A stretch of 55,806 nt of DNA from Anaerolineales bacterium (GTDB lineage Bacteria; Chloroflexota; Anaerolineae; Anaerolineales; Villigracilaceae): positions 1 to 55,806 of the forward strand of contig JAEURC010000087.1 in the NCBI GenBank assembly GCA_016789025.1, in the 5' to 3' direction. Below, one piece after another: positions 35,767 through 44,579 of this stretch. The notes under the pieces were generated by a model. The model was not told the origin of the DNA. It made no database searches and was given only the letters and a program-made list of their open reading frames with translations. Position numbers and translations under genes: made by a program. Every line of letters starts with the position of its first letter. Position 1 is the first letter of the stretch.

Positions 35767-36800
35767 ACGCCACGCACGAACCTGGTCGCATGTTGATCGT
35801 GGACGATAATCGCGTCAACCGGCTATTGCTTACACACGCGCTCGAACAGAATGGGCATCACGTATCCACTGCCGAAAATGGCAAGATCGCCATGGAGATG
35901 TTGCGCGAAAAATCGTACGATGTGATCCTGTTGGATATCGATATGCCCGTGATGAATGGCTTCGAGGTGTTGGAAGCCCTGTTAAGCGACAACGAACTGC
36001 GCGACCTGCCGGTGGTGATGACTTCGGCTTCGGATGAACTTGACCGCGTGGTGAAGTGCATCGAAATGGGCGCGGAGGATTATCTCGTCAAGCCGTTGAA
36101 CCCGATCCTTTTGCGGGCGCGCGTTAATGCCAGCCTCGAAAAGAAGCGACTGCGCGATCAACAGCGAAAACTGTTCCGCACGTTTGCCACACCCGAGGTG
36201 GCGGAACAACTCTTGCGCGAAGGGTTTTCGCTTGGCGGGAAATATGTGACGGCTTCGGTGATGTTCGCCGATATCCGTTCGTTCACCTCTCTCAGCGAAA
36301 AGCAGGAACCGACCGAAACCATCGAATTGCTCAATAATTATTTTGCGTTGATGTTCGACGCGATCACTGGTCACCATGGGACGGTGAATCAAATGGAAGG
36401 CGACGGTATGATGGCGATCTTCGGCGCGCCGGTTTTTCATGAGCGTCACCATGATCACGCAGTGCGCGCTTCCTTGGAAATGATCGACCTGCTGAATGTA
36501 TTTAACGAACAACGCGCGGTTCAGGGTAAGGGGCAGATCAAGATCGGCATCGGCATTGCCACCGGGCGGGTCATTGCGGGCTACACCGGCACACAACACC
36601 GCGCCACCTACACATGCGTAGGCGATACGGTCAACATTGCGGCGCGTATTGAAAAGCACACCAAGATTGCCGAGCAACCGATCTTGATCGACCGCGCCAC
36701 ACGAGACGGTTTGAGCGAAGACTTCAAGACCGAAGATCTCGGCGATGTGATGTTCGCAGGCAAAGAACAAGCCATCAAGATTTTTTCCGTAAGCGCCTGA
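35763..36800 (+). CDS. Response regulator with class III nucleotidyl cyclase output
   Basis: 345 residues. The receiver (1-125) has phospho-acceptor Asp58 in DVILLDIDMPVMNG. A short helical linker leads to the cyclase domain at about 160-345, with metal Asp170 in FADIRSFT and Asp214 in EGDGMMAIFG, and YTCVGDTVNIAARI near the end. The position that holds the base-selecting Lys in classical adenylate cyclases reads Gln (VNQMEGD), as in many bacterial members. The product is probably cAMP, but cGMP is not excluded. Start overlap with the Hpt gene marks it as the output of the local relay. Confidence 0.92.
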   Translation: MNATHEPGRMLIVDDNRVNRLLLTHALEQNGHHVSTAENGKIAMEMLREKSYDVILLDIDMPVMNGFEVLEALLSDNELRDLPVVMTSASDELDRVVKCIEMGAEDYLVKPLNPILLRARVNASLEKKRLRDQQRKLFRTFATPEVAEQLLREGFSLGGKYVTASVMFADIRSFTSLSEKQEPTETIELLNNYFALMFDAITGHHGTVNQMEGDGMMAIFGAPVFHERHHDHAVRASLEMIDLLNVFNEQRAVQGKGQIKIGIGIATGRVIAGYTGTQHRATYTCVGDTVNIAARIEKHTKIAEQPILIDRATRDGLSEDFKTEDLGDVMFAGKEQAIKIFSVSA

Positions 36801-36840
36801 CCATGCCGAATCGATTCCAGCGAAATCACCACCCCGTAAC

Positions 36841-36869
36841 TTGACGCGCCCTCTTGGATGTGCTACCAT
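36841..36869 (+). promoter_or_regulatory. Promoter of the LysM lipoprotein gene
   Basis: TTGACG (36841-36846), a 17-base gap and TACCAT (36864-36869). Predicted start is about 36876, with AGGAGAAG shortly before the ATG. Confidence 0.7.
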
Positions 36870-36904
36870 CCCCGAAACTTTGTTCTGTGTTTCAGGAGAA
36901 GATT

Positions 36905-37639
36905 ATGTTGAGAATGAAGCGAGGCGCGTTGATCGCCTCCATGGTAGCGATCGGCGCGATGTTGCTCACGGCATGCCGGCAACCGTTTTCCACGCCGGTG
37001 TCTGTCACCAGCACGGCGATTGATACGAGCAATTTATTCGAAACCCTCGGCACTCCGGTTGCCAGCCCTACCGGGTTGGGAGGCGTTCAGCAGGCAACCA
37101 CGCAAACCGCGCAAAGTATCGACCCGAATTTGTTGAACACCGCCACACCGGGCGGCACGGCAGTCACCGCCACATTGACTCCATTCGTGCAGTTGCCATC
37201 CAATCCTACCGCGACACCCACAACGACTCTCGCCCTCCCTGGCGGATCGACCAATACGCCTCAACCGCAAGTGCCGCCTGGTTCGCGTCCCCCCACATAC
37301 GCCCTCAAAAGCGAGGAGTTCCCATTCTGCATCGCGCGCCGCTACGGTATCGATCCCACGGCGTTGCTCGCGGCAAGCAACCTCTCCAGCCCGGACATTT
37401 ATTACGCGGGCTTGGTGTTGACCATCCCATCAGGCCCAGCCTGGTCCGAAGCCGATCTGGGTCCGCGTTCGTTGCGCGCGCATCCCGGTTCCTACGTGGT
37501 GACCGGTAATGCCGATACGACCGTGTTTGGTGTGGCATGTAAATTCGGCGATGTAACGCCGGACGCCATCGTTGCCGCCAACGGCGGGCTTACCCTCAAT
37601 TCCACGCTGACGGTTGGTCAGAGTTTGAATATTCCGTAA
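36905..37639 (+). CDS. Lipoprotein with two LysM-like repeats
   Basis: 244 residues. A signal peptide with lipobox LLTAC gives lipidated Cys24. Residues 25-140 are a Thr/Pro-rich spacer of low complexity. Two LysM-like modules follow: about 148-190 (EEFPFCIARRYGIDPTALLAA, ending LVLTIPSG) and 205-244 (ADTTVFGVACKF, ending GQSLNIP). LysM binds peptidoglycan-like glycans, so this is probably an envelope anchor. ATG 36905 follows AGGAGAAG; the longer frame from 36854 would add 17 residues ahead of the signal peptide and overlap the promoter. Confidence 0.85.
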   Translation: MLRMKRGALIASMVAIGAMLLTACRQPFSTPVSVTSTAIDTSNLFETLGTPVASPTGLGGVQQATTQTAQSIDPNLLNTATPGGTAVTATLTPFVQLPSNPTATPTTTLALPGGSTNTPQPQVPPGSRPPTYALKSEEFPFCIARRYGIDPTALLAASNLSSPDIYYAGLVLTIPSGPAWSEADLGPRSLRAHPGSYVVTGNADTTVFGVACKFGDVTPDAIVAANGGLTLNSTLTVGQSLNIP

Positions 37640-37676
37640 TTCAACGCTTTGTGTAAAACACGATTAACATAAGACC

Positions 37677-37722
37677 CAGAAAACGCTGGTTGACGCTGAT
37701 AAAGCCAAATCAGCGTTTTCTG
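37677..37722. repeat. Perfect 12-bp hairpin repeat
   Basis: CAGAAAACGCTG (37677-37688) and CAGCGTTTTCTG (37711-37722), with a further CGCTGAT/ATCAG pair inside. It shares the ATCAGCGTT motif with 10556-10629. It may stop transcription of the LysM gene but has no T-tract. Confidence 0.65.
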
Positions 37723-37801
37723 CATGAATCAGCCTCCTATTTGATTTCGCGTGAATCATATTTCTCTTATAATGCAAGCATCACGATCATAGGAAAATCA
37801 C

Positions 37802-38332
37802 ATGCCCTTTGAACTTCTCCGCTCAGAAACCTTGTTGCAGGGGCGCGTCTTCCGTATCCGCCGCGATACGCTCAAAACTCCCGATGGACGCGAAACCAAA
37901 TTCGAGATCATCGAGCATGGCGGCTCGGTGGTCATCATCCCTGTGGACGAACATGGGAATATGTATTTCGTGCGGCAATACCGTCATGCCGCAGGGATGG
38001 ACTTGCTCGAACTCCCGGCTGGCACGCGTGATGGCGACGAACCATACGAAGAATGCGCCGCCCGCGAGATCCGCGAAGAGACCGGCATGGAAGCGGGGAA
38101 ATTGCAAAAGGTTGGAGAGTTCTTCCTTGCCCCCGGCTACTCCTCCGAATTTATGGAAGTGTATCTAGCCACCGACTTAAAGCACAACCCGCTGGAAGCG
38201 GACGATGATGAATTCCTGTCGGTTGAGAAATACCCGGTGAGGCAAGCCATCGAAATGGCGGAACGCGGCGAAATGCCCGATGCCAAGTCGCTGGCGGCGC
38301 TGTTAATGGCCAAGCCATATTTGAATTTGTAG
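37802..38332 (+). CDS. NUDIX hydrolase, ADP-ribose pyrophosphatase-like
   Basis: 176 residues. The full NUDIX box G-x5-E-x7-REUxEExGU is present from Gly74 (REIREETGM at 88-96), preceded by QYRHAAGMDLLELPAG, which is typical of the NudF/ADP-ribose group. It would split ADP-ribose or related sugar nucleotides into AMP and a sugar phosphate. AGGAAAA lies shortly before the ATG, and TATAAT at 37768-37773 is a good -10 box. Confidence 0.9.
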   Translation: MPFELLRSETLLQGRVFRIRRDTLKTPDGRETKFEIIEHGGSVVIIPVDEHGNMYFVRQYRHAAGMDLLELPAGTRDGDEPYEECAAREIREETGMEAGKLQKVGEFFLAPGYSSEFMEVYLATDLKHNPLEADDDEFLSVEKYPVRQAIEMAERGEMPDAKSLAALLMAKPYLNL

Positions 38333-38346
38333 ATTCATCCCTCTGA

Positions 38347-38352
38347 TACAAT
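38347..38352 (+). promoter_or_regulatory. -10 box for the DUF4870 gene (leaderless)
   Basis: TACAAT lies 6 bases before the ATG at 38359, inside the 26-base gap after the NUDIX gene, and there is no ribosome site. Confidence 0.45.
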
Positions 38353-38358
38353 CACATC

Positions 38359-39321
38359 ATGAAGCCAATTCCATCCACCGAAGAACGTGTCTGGGCTGTG
38401 TTGGCGCATCTCTCCGCGCTGGCGTTTGGTATGGGACTCCTCCTGCCGATCATCGGCTGGGCGGAGCAGAGGGGGAAGTCGAAATATATCGCCTATCAAT
38501 GTTTGCAAGCGTTGGGATATCAATCTTTGGGGTACACGGTTTGGCTTCTTGGCTACCTGTTGTTCATTGTTGTCATCGTCATTGTGATGATGATCGTTGC
38601 AATGGTTGCCCCGAAAAATGAGGATGTATTTGCCGCATCGATCATCGGCTTCGATATTTTCCTGTTCATTTTTATTTTTGTCTCACTCGGAATATATCTC
38701 CTCATGCCGATCATTGCTGCTGTCGCATGTGGTATGGGAAAAGATTTTCAATACCCATTCATGGGCAAGCGGTTGACGAATTACCTCGAGTACAACGCCG
38801 AAAACGAAAATTCGCTCAACGAAGATCATGAAGACCGCTGGGTTGCGGCGGCGGGACATTTCAGCGTGATCATAGCGTTATGGGGAATGCTTGTCCCGGT
38901 CACCGCGTGGATTCTGCAAGGCAAACGGAGCGCGTGGCTGAAGTTTCAATCTGCGCAGGCGACAGCGTTCCATGTCTGCACTCTCGCGCTAGGATTCGTT
39001 GCCGGCGTGTTTTACATGATCGGCATGGTCGCCTTCATCGCGCTGACTGGCTTTAGCCCGGAGTCTTCCATGAGTTCAGCGACCGGGCTGATCGGAATAA
39101 TTGTTATGTTCGGCTTCATGTTGATCGCGCTGTTAATTCTTCTGGTCATCCCGTTTTTTCACATCACAGGTCAGTGGGCTGGCTATCGCGTGTTGAAAGG
39201 CGACGATTATCAGTATCCAATTGTTGGGAAATTAGTTGCGCGTGTCATTCCGAGTGGAGCGAAGAATCTTCCAACCCGCGAAGAAGACCCTTCGGTCGCG
39301 GCGAACGCTCCCTCAGGGTGA
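38359..39321 (+). CDS. Tandem-duplicated DUF4870-like membrane protein
   Basis: 320 residues formed of two homologous halves. Each has a W-x-x-x-A-H-x-S start (RVWAVLAHLSALAF; RWVAAAGHFSVIIAL), a KF-x-x-x-Q-type motif (YIAYQCLQALGY; WLKFQSAQATAFH), hydrophobic helices and a YQYP-x-x-G-K-x end (DFQYPFMGKRL; DYQYPIVGKLV). A single DUF4870 is about 100-120 residues, so this is an internal duplication. Function unknown. The last 26 or so residues (IPSGAKNLPTREEDPSVAAN and on) and the stop codon are encoded by a palindromic repeat. Confidence 0.82.
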   Translation: MKPIPSTEERVWAVLAHLSALAFGMGLLLPIIGWAEQRGKSKYIAYQCLQALGYQSLGYTVWLLGYLLFIVVIVIVMMIVAMVAPKNEDVFAASIIGFDIFLFIFIFVSLGIYLLMPIIAAVACGMGKDFQYPFMGKRLTNYLEYNAENENSLNEDHEDRWVAAAGHFSVIIALWGMLVPVTAWILQGKRSAWLKFQSAQATAFHVCTLALGFVAGVFYMIGMVAFIALTGFSPESSMSSATGLIGIIVMFGFMLIALLILLVIPFFHITGQWAGYRVLKGDDYQYPIVGKLVARVIPSGAKNLPTREEDPSVAANAPSG

Positions 39322-39324
39322 CAT
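39242..39324. repeat. Palindromic repeat forming the 3' end of the DUF4870 gene
   Basis: GTGTCATTCCGAGTGGAGCG at the left and CTCCCTCAGGGTGACAT at the right, with GACCCTTCGGTCGCGGC inside. It is a TGTCACCCTGAG-family copy in reverse orientation and contains the TGA stop. Confidence 0.85.
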
Positions 39325-39338
39325 AGCCGAGGTGAACA

Positions 39339-40163
39339 ATGAAAATTCTTATTGCAACAGACATGGAAGGGATCACCGGCGTCACCACGTGGGACCAGGT
39401 CACACCGGGTCACGCGGAGTATGCGCGCTTCCGCCGCTTGATGACTCAAGACGTGAATGCCGCCATCCGTGGCGCGTTCGAGGCGGGGGCAGATGAGATC
39501 ATTGTTGCGGATGGGCACTGGAACGGCGCGAACATTCTCGTTGAGGAACTCGACCCGCGCGCGAAATTGAACACCGGTTCGCCAAGTCCGCTTTCGATGA
39601 TGCAGGGCATCAATGAAACCGTGGACGGCGTTTTCTTCGTCGGCTATCACGCGCGCAATGGCATGCAGAATGCCATCCTCGATCACACGTGGTCGTCAAA
39701 GACGGTGGCGAATCTCTGGTTGAATGAAATCCTGACCGGCGAATACGGCTTAAATGCCGCGCTCGCCGGGCATTTTGGCGTGCCGGTTATCATGGTCTCT
39801 GGAGACCAGACCGCCTGCGCTGAAGTGGAAAACCTGCTCGGCGATGTGGAGCGAGCAGTCGTCAAACAGGCAACCGGTCGTTACGCGGCAGAATGTTTGC
39901 CGGCGCAAGCAACTCATGAGTTGATCTTCATGTCTGCCGCGCGGGCGGTGACGCGGCTTGCGGAGGGCGATGCGCCGGACCCGTTCGTGTTGGATTCTTC
40001 GATTCGCGCCACGGTGGAATTCTTCACTTCGGATATGGCGGATCGCGCCGCCCTTATGCCTGTCACACAACGGGAGGCGACTCGCGTATCGTTGGCAGGG
40101 CAGGATATGGTTTCGGTCTATCACGGCTTCCGCGCCATGGTAACGTTAGCTCTGTCGGGTTAG
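39339..40163 (+). CDS. M55-family D-aminopeptidase (DppA-like)
   Basis: 274 residues. Zinc ligands match DppA: Asp8 and Glu10 (TDMEGITGV), His60 (ADGHWNG), His104 (GYHARNG) and a Glu in TGEYGLNA; His116 in LDHTW is the likely catalytic base. It should release D-amino acids such as D-Ala from short peptides, as in peptidoglycan recycling. GAGGTG is just upstream of the ATG. A GGCTGAATCAGCC hairpin (40177-40189) follows, and then the polyamine transporter operon. Confidence 0.92.
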   Translation: MKILIATDMEGITGVTTWDQVTPGHAEYARFRRLMTQDVNAAIRGAFEAGADEIIVADGHWNGANILVEELDPRAKLNTGSPSPLSMMQGINETVDGVFFVGYHARNGMQNAILDHTWSSKTVANLWLNEILTGEYGLNAALAGHFGVPVIMVSGDQTACAEVENLLGDVERAVVKQATGRYAAECLPAQATHELIFMSAARAVTRLAEGDAPDPFVLDSSIRATVEFFTSDMADRAALMPVTQREATRVSLAGQDMVSVYHGFRAMVTLALSG

Positions 40164-40234
40164 GAAGTCCGTCCGAGGCTGAATCAGCCGCACGGGAGAG
40201 GCGAAGCGGCGTTATCCAATTCGGAATTTTCCGA

Positions 40235-40264
40235 TTGACTTTTGTACAAACACTTTCTTATAAT
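40235..40264 (+). promoter_or_regulatory. Promoter of the polyamine transporter operon
   Basis: TTGACT (40235-40240), an 18-base gap and TATAAT (40259-40264). Predicted start is about 40271, leaving a leader near 128 bases with no recognised riboswitch. Confidence 0.8.
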
Positions 40265-40398
40265 CAGACATGCCATATCTTAATTGCGTGTCTGGTGTTC
40301 CTATGGGTAACCTGTGGAAGGAGGTGGCGTGTAGGGGTTAAGGAACGATGTTTTTCCCGCGAATTTTCAATCCTAAAAAATTAACGAAGGAGAGAGCA

Positions 40399-41598
40399 AT
40401 GAAGTCCAAGTGGTTTGTATTGAGCAGTCTGGTAATGCTTGTCAGTCTTGTGCTTTCGGCTTGCGGTGGCGCAGGCGGCGGCGAAGGCGGTCGTGAGGAT
40501 GGTCCGTTGCAGAAGATTGGCGATGGCGAAGGGGCGCTTTCGATTGTGGCGTGGGCTGGTTACATCGAACGCGGCGAAACCGACCCGGCGTATAACTGGG
40601 TGACCACGTTCGAGGAAGCCACCGGTTGTATGGTGACCGTGAAAACCGCCGCGACCTCCGATGAAATGGTGGCATTGATGAACGAAGGCGGTTTCGACCT
40701 GGTGACCGCTTCGGGCGATGCCTCGAACCGTTTGATCTCCGGCGGACGCGTGCAGGAGATCAACATCGGTTTGATCCCCTCGTACAGCAAAATTGACGAG
40801 CGCCTGCAAAATGCGCCGTGGCATACGGTGGATGGCAAGCATTACGGCGTGCCGTATTCGTCCGGTCAAAATATTTTGATGTACAACACAGAGGTCTTTG
40901 GCAATGAGCCCCCGACCAGTTGGAATGTGGTGTTCGAGGAAATGACCCTGCCTGATGGTCAGTCGAACAAGGGACGTATTCAAGCGTACGATGGTCCCAT
41001 CTACGTGGCGGATGCGGCGGTTTATTTGAAGAGCGCCCGCCCCGAGCTTGGTATTACCGATCCGTACGCGTTGAACCGCGATCAATTCAATGCCGCGATC
41101 GAACTTCTGCGCCAACAGCGACCATTGATTAATCGCTACTGGCACGATGCCTTCATCCAGATGGATGACTTCACCAACGAAGGCGTTGCCGCTTCCGGTT
41201 CCTGGCCCTTTATGGCGAACCTGTTGAAGTTCGGCGGCGCGCCGATCGATAAGGTTGTCCCTGTGGAAGGCGCGACCGGCTGGGCAGATTCCACCATGCT
41301 TCACGTGGATGCCGCTCATCCCAACTGCGCCTACATGTGGATGGAGCACTCCCTCGACCCGAAGGTGCAAGGCGATCTGGCGGCTTGGTTCCAGAACATC
41401 CCAGTGCGCCTCGATGCCTGCGAAGGGAATGAATTGCTTGGTCCCGATGGTTGTGCGAACAATGGTTTGAACGACTTCGACAAGATCCTCTGGTGGCGCA
41501 CGCCTACTTCTGATTGCGGCGATAAGGATGCGGCAACCGAGTGTGTGCCCTATCACGAATGGGTCACAAATTACGTGGCTGTGATCGGTGGTCGTTAA
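40399..41598 (+). CDS. potD: Spermidine/putrescine-type ABC transporter substrate-binding lipoprotein
   Basis: 399 residues. Signal peptide with lipobox VLSAC (Cys22) and a Gly-rich linker, then a periplasmic-binding-protein fold: LSIVAWAGYIERG, FEEATGCMVTVKTAATSDEM, FDLVTASGDASNRL. The PotD/PotF relationship is clear, but the polyamine cannot be chosen from sequence. AAGGAGAG precedes the ATG at 40399; the frame open to 40348 lacks a site. First gene of the operon; a strong hairpin separates it from potA. Confidence 0.88.
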   Translation: MKSKWFVLSSLVMLVSLVLSACGGAGGGEGGREDGPLQKIGDGEGALSIVAWAGYIERGETDPAYNWVTTFEEATGCMVTVKTAATSDEMVALMNEGGFDLVTASGDASNRLISGGRVQEINIGLIPSYSKIDERLQNAPWHTVDGKHYGVPYSSGQNILMYNTEVFGNEPPTSWNVVFEEMTLPDGQSNKGRIQAYDGPIYVADAAVYLKSARPELGITDPYALNRDQFNAAIELLRQQRPLINRYWHDAFIQMDDFTNEGVAASGSWPFMANLLKFGGAPIDKVVPVEGATGWADSTMLHVDAAHPNCAYMWMEHSLDPKVQGDLAAWFQNIPVRLDACEGNELLGPDGCANNGLNDFDKILWWRTPTSDCGDKDAATECVPYHEWVTNYVAVIGGR

Positions 41599-41615
41599 TC
41601 TGTTTTGTGCTTGAA

Positions 41616-41648
41616 AACATCAGGCGGGACTCGTTCTCGCCTGATGTT
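41616..41648 (+). terminator. Intra-operon hairpin after potD
   Basis: AACATCAGGCG (41616-41626) pairs perfectly with CGCCTGATGTT (41638-41648), followed by a weak CTTTGTT. It probably acts as a leaky terminator or 3' stabiliser that keeps the binding protein in excess over the transporter. Confidence 0.65.
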
Positions 41649-41725
41649 CTTTGTTACAACATTTGCCTACGAGAGTGTTGCTTACTTGGCAATAAAATAT
41701 CAACCAAAGATGAGCGTTCAAACCC

Positions 41726-42763
41726 ATGAGTAACTCACCAACCCCTGCCATACGGTTCAATCAAGTCAGCCGCTACTTCGGCGATGTGAAGGCGGTCGAT
41801 CAGGTTAACCTTGAAGTGCGCGACGGCGAATTCTTTTCTATGCTCGGTCCCTCCGGTTCGGGGAAGACTACCTGCCTGAGGATGATCGCCGGCTTCGACC
41901 GCCCCACCTCAGGGCAAATTTTTCTGTATGGGCAGGATGTATCCAGCCTGCCGCCCTACGAACGGGATGTGAACACGGTCTTTCAGGACTATGCCCTGTT
42001 CCCGCACATGAATGTGGCGGATAACATTGCTTATGGGTTGATGGTCAAAAAGGTGAACAAATCGGAGCGGATGCGCCGCGCGGATGAAATGCTGGAGTTA
42101 GTGCGTCTGACAGGGTTTGGCAAGCGCAAGCCCTCGCAACTGTCAGGCGGTCAACGACAACGTGTGGCTCTTGCCCGCGCTTTGGTCAATCACCCCAAGG
42201 TGCTTCTTCTCGATGAGCCTCTCGGCGCGCTGGATCTCAAACTCCGCCAGCAGATGCAAGTGGAACTCAAGTCGATTCAACAGCGGGTTGGGATTACCTT
42301 CATTTTTGTTACGCACGACCAGGAGGAAGCGTTGACGATGAGCGACCGCATTGCCGTCTTCAACGAGGGGAAAATCTCTCAGGTGGGCACCCCGGCTGAA
42401 ATTTATGAAAGACCCGCTTCGCCGTTCGTCGCCGGGTTTGTGGGCACGTCTAACCTGATCGGCGGGGAAGTGGCAAAGCGGCTGACGGGTTCCGACAAGA
42501 TGTTTTCCATCCGTCCTGAAAAAATTCACCTTGGCAATGTCAACAGTCAGCCTGAAGCGGGCATGGTATCTCTGGATGGCGCCGTGCGCGATGTGGTGTA
42601 TCTTGGTTTGTTCACGCGCTATCTGGTTGAGACCGAGGGCGGTATCGACTTGATGGTGGTTGAACAAAATTTAAAGACAACGTCGATGGATGTGCTTTCG
42701 GTGAAAGGGCAAAAGGTGCGCTTGTTCTGGCACAAGGATCACATCAACCCGGTGGGAGGCTAG
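41726..42763 (+). CDS. potA: Polyamine ABC transporter ATPase
   Basis: 345 residues. Walker A GPSGSGKTT (41-49), Q-loop FQDYALFP, signature LSGGQRQRVALARAL, Walker B VLLLDEPLGALD and switch His in FVTHDQEE. A C-terminal TOBE-like domain lies at about 245-345. It energises uptake through PotBC. The ribosome site is weak (AAAGATGAG), so some coupling to the upstream hairpin-controlled message is possible. potB follows after 4 bases. Confidence 0.93.
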   Translation: MSNSPTPAIRFNQVSRYFGDVKAVDQVNLEVRDGEFFSMLGPSGSGKTTCLRMIAGFDRPTSGQIFLYGQDVSSLPPYERDVNTVFQDYALFPHMNVADNIAYGLMVKKVNKSERMRRADEMLELVRLTGFGKRKPSQLSGGQRQRVALARALVNHPKVLLLDEPLGALDLKLRQQMQVELKSIQQRVGITFIFVTHDQEEALTMSDRIAVFNEGKISQVGTPAEIYERPASPFVAGFVGTSNLIGGEVAKRLTGSDKMFSIRPEKIHLGNVNSQPEAGMVSLDGAVRDVVYLGLFTRYLVETEGGIDLMVVEQNLKTTSMDVLSVKGQKVRLFWHKDHINPVGG

Positions 42764-42767
42764 TGAG

Positions 42768-43673
42768 ATGTTGAACCGCGCCTCCACATACTTGTATCAC
42801 CGTCCGCGCCTGGCGCTGGCTTTGTTGTTGGGTCCACCGATGATTTACATGGTGGTTGTTTACCTCGGCGCGTTGTTCAACCTGTTAATCTACAGTTTTT
42901 ATTACCTGGAGGAGTTCACAGGCTTGATCGTGAGAGAGTTTACGCTTTCAACGTATGCCCAGTTGTTTGAGCCTGCCAACCTGGATATCTTTAAACGCAC
43001 AACGGTGATGGCGGCGGCGGTCACTGTTGCCGACGCGCTGATTGCCTTTCCGCTTTCATACTACACTGCCAAGTTTGCCTCGCCGCGTATGAAGACATGG
43101 CTGGTGATCGCGATCACGATCCCGCTTTGGTCGAGTTATCTGGTGCGCGTGTATGCGTGGAAATTGATCCTCGCACAGGAGGGCATTCTCTCGTGGTTCA
43201 TCAACCTGCTTCATCTTGACGGTGTATTAAGCTGGTTGCTGAGCTTTGAAAGTATTGGCGGCTCTTCGCTTGCGCTCTCGCCCATTGGGCTGTTCATTGT
43301 GTTTGTTTATATATGGTTGCCTTACATGATTTTGCCGATCCTGACATCGTTGGAGCGCGTGCCGAAATCCTTGCTGGAGGCTTCTGGCGATCTGGGAGCA
43401 AAGCCGTTGCAGACGTTCCGCACGGTGATCTTGCCGCTGGCGTTCCCGGGCGTTGTGGCTGGTTCGATCTTCACGTTCTCGCTAACCCTGGGCGATTTCA
43501 TTGCCCCGATTGCGCTGGGCAACTCAAAATTCTTTATCGGCATGGCGGTATATTCCTATCAGGGCACGGCGGGGAATATTCCACTCGCCGCCGCAATGAC
43601 GATGGGCCCCATCGTCATTATGATCGTCTATCTGCTTATTGCCCGCAGACTGGGGGCCTTCGATGCGCTCTAA
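42768..43673 (+). CDS. potB: Polyamine ABC transporter permease
   Basis: 301 residues with six predicted membrane helices and the cytoplasmic EAA loop [20 protein letters not shown], which docks on PotA. GGGAGG precedes the ATG. The end overlaps the potC start by 11 bases, so translation is coupled. Confidence 0.92.
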   Translation: MLNRASTYLYHRPRLALALLLGPPMIYMVVVYLGALFNLLIYSFYYLEEFTGLIVREFTLSTYAQLFEPANLDIFKRTTVMAAAVTVADALIAFPLSYYTAKFASPRMKTWLVIAITIPLWSSYLVRVYAWKLILAQEGILSWFINLLHLDGVLSWLLSFESIGGSSLALSPIGLFIVFVYIWLPYMILPILTSLERVPKSLLEASGDLGAKPLQTFRTVILPLAFPGVVAGSIFTFSLTLGDFIAPIALGNSKFFIGMAVYSYQGTAGNIPLAAAMTMGPIVIMIVYLLIARRLGAFDAL

Positions 43674-44481
43674 TTCCTTCGGTCCGAAAGCCTCATGGGG
43701 CTTGAAGCTTGCCGCGCTTGGCGGGTTATTGTTTCTGCACGTGCCGATCCTCATTATCTTTTTATACACGCTGACTCCCGATGAGACCACTTACACCTTT
43801 CCGTTGCCCGGTATTACGTTCAAATGGTTCGGGATCGCCTTACAGCGCGAAGACCTCTGGCGCGCGCTGACGTTATCCCTGAAGGTGGCGGCTGTTGCGA
43901 CCATAGCGGCTCTCATCCTTGGGACGCTTGCCGCGGCGGCGGTGTATCGGAGCAACTTCTTTGGCAGGGAGGCGATCTCGTTCCTGCTCATTCTGCCGAT
44001 TGCCTTGCCGGGCATCGTGACCGGCATTGCCCTGCGCACCGCGCTCGGCGGATTCGACATCCCGTTTTCGTTTTGGACAATCGTCATCGGTCACGCCACG
44101 TTTTGCGTGGTGGTCGTGTACAACAATGTGCTGGCGCGCTTCCGAAGAATGCAAGGCTCACAGATCGAAGCCTCGATGGACCTGGGCGCAAACTCATTCC
44201 AGACGTTCCGTTATGTTATCTTTCCCAACATTGCTACCGCCTTGCTCGCAGGCGGGATGCTTGCCTTTGCTCTTTCGTTCGATGAAGTGATCGTGACGAC
44301 CTTTACGGCCGGTCAAGATACGACCTTGCCGATCTGGATCTTCTCGCAACTTACACGCCCACGCGATAGGCCGGTGACGAATGTCGTTGCGATGTTCGTG
44401 ATGTTGATCACCTTCGTTCCGATCTTTTTGGCACAGCGACTTTCCGCGCAAAGTTCCGACACAGAGGGCGAAACGAAGTAG
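43663..44481 (+). CDS. potC: Polyamine ABC transporter permease
   Basis: 272 residues, six predicted helices, EAA loop [20 protein letters not shown]. The ATG at 43663 is preceded by GGGGG. The in-frame TTG at 43639 would deepen the overlap with potB and is less likely. Last gene of the operon. Confidence 0.92.
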   Translation: MRSNSFGPKASWGLKLAALGGLLFLHVPILIIFLYTLTPDETTYTFPLPGITFKWFGIALQREDLWRALTLSLKVAAVATIAALILGTLAAAAVYRSNFFGREAISFLLILPIALPGIVTGIALRTALGGFDIPFSFWTIVIGHATFCVVVVYNNVLARFRRMQGSQIEASMDLGANSFQTFRYVIFPNIATALLAGGMLAFALSFDEVIVTTFTAGQDTTLPIWIFSQLTRPRDRPVTNVVAMFVMLITFVPIFLAQRLSAQSSDTEGETK

Positions 44482-44551
44482 AGGAGTCGAATCAGGTGTC
44501 CCGTCGGCGCGAAGCGGTTTGGAATCCTGAAAAATTCCTCCCTCAAAAATA

Positions 44552-44579
44552 TTGACATCACGTCAATCCCCATTACAAT
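44552..44579 (+). promoter_or_regulatory. Strong promoter with palindromic -35 region
   Basis: TTGACA (44552-44557), a 16-base gap and TACAAT (44574-44579). ATTGAC-ATCAC-GTCAAT (44551-44567) is a palindrome over the -35 box and may bind a regulator. The next gene starts 368 bases downstream. Confidence 0.75.

Noticed and set aside
35763..36800. Guanylate cyclase assignment for the receiver-cyclase
   Set aside because: The usual Lys is Gln, but many bacterial class III enzymes read this way; sequence alone does not support cGMP over cAMP.
40271..40398. Riboswitch in the potD leader
   Set aside because: The 128-base leader has no conserved motif or strong stem that I can match to a known class.
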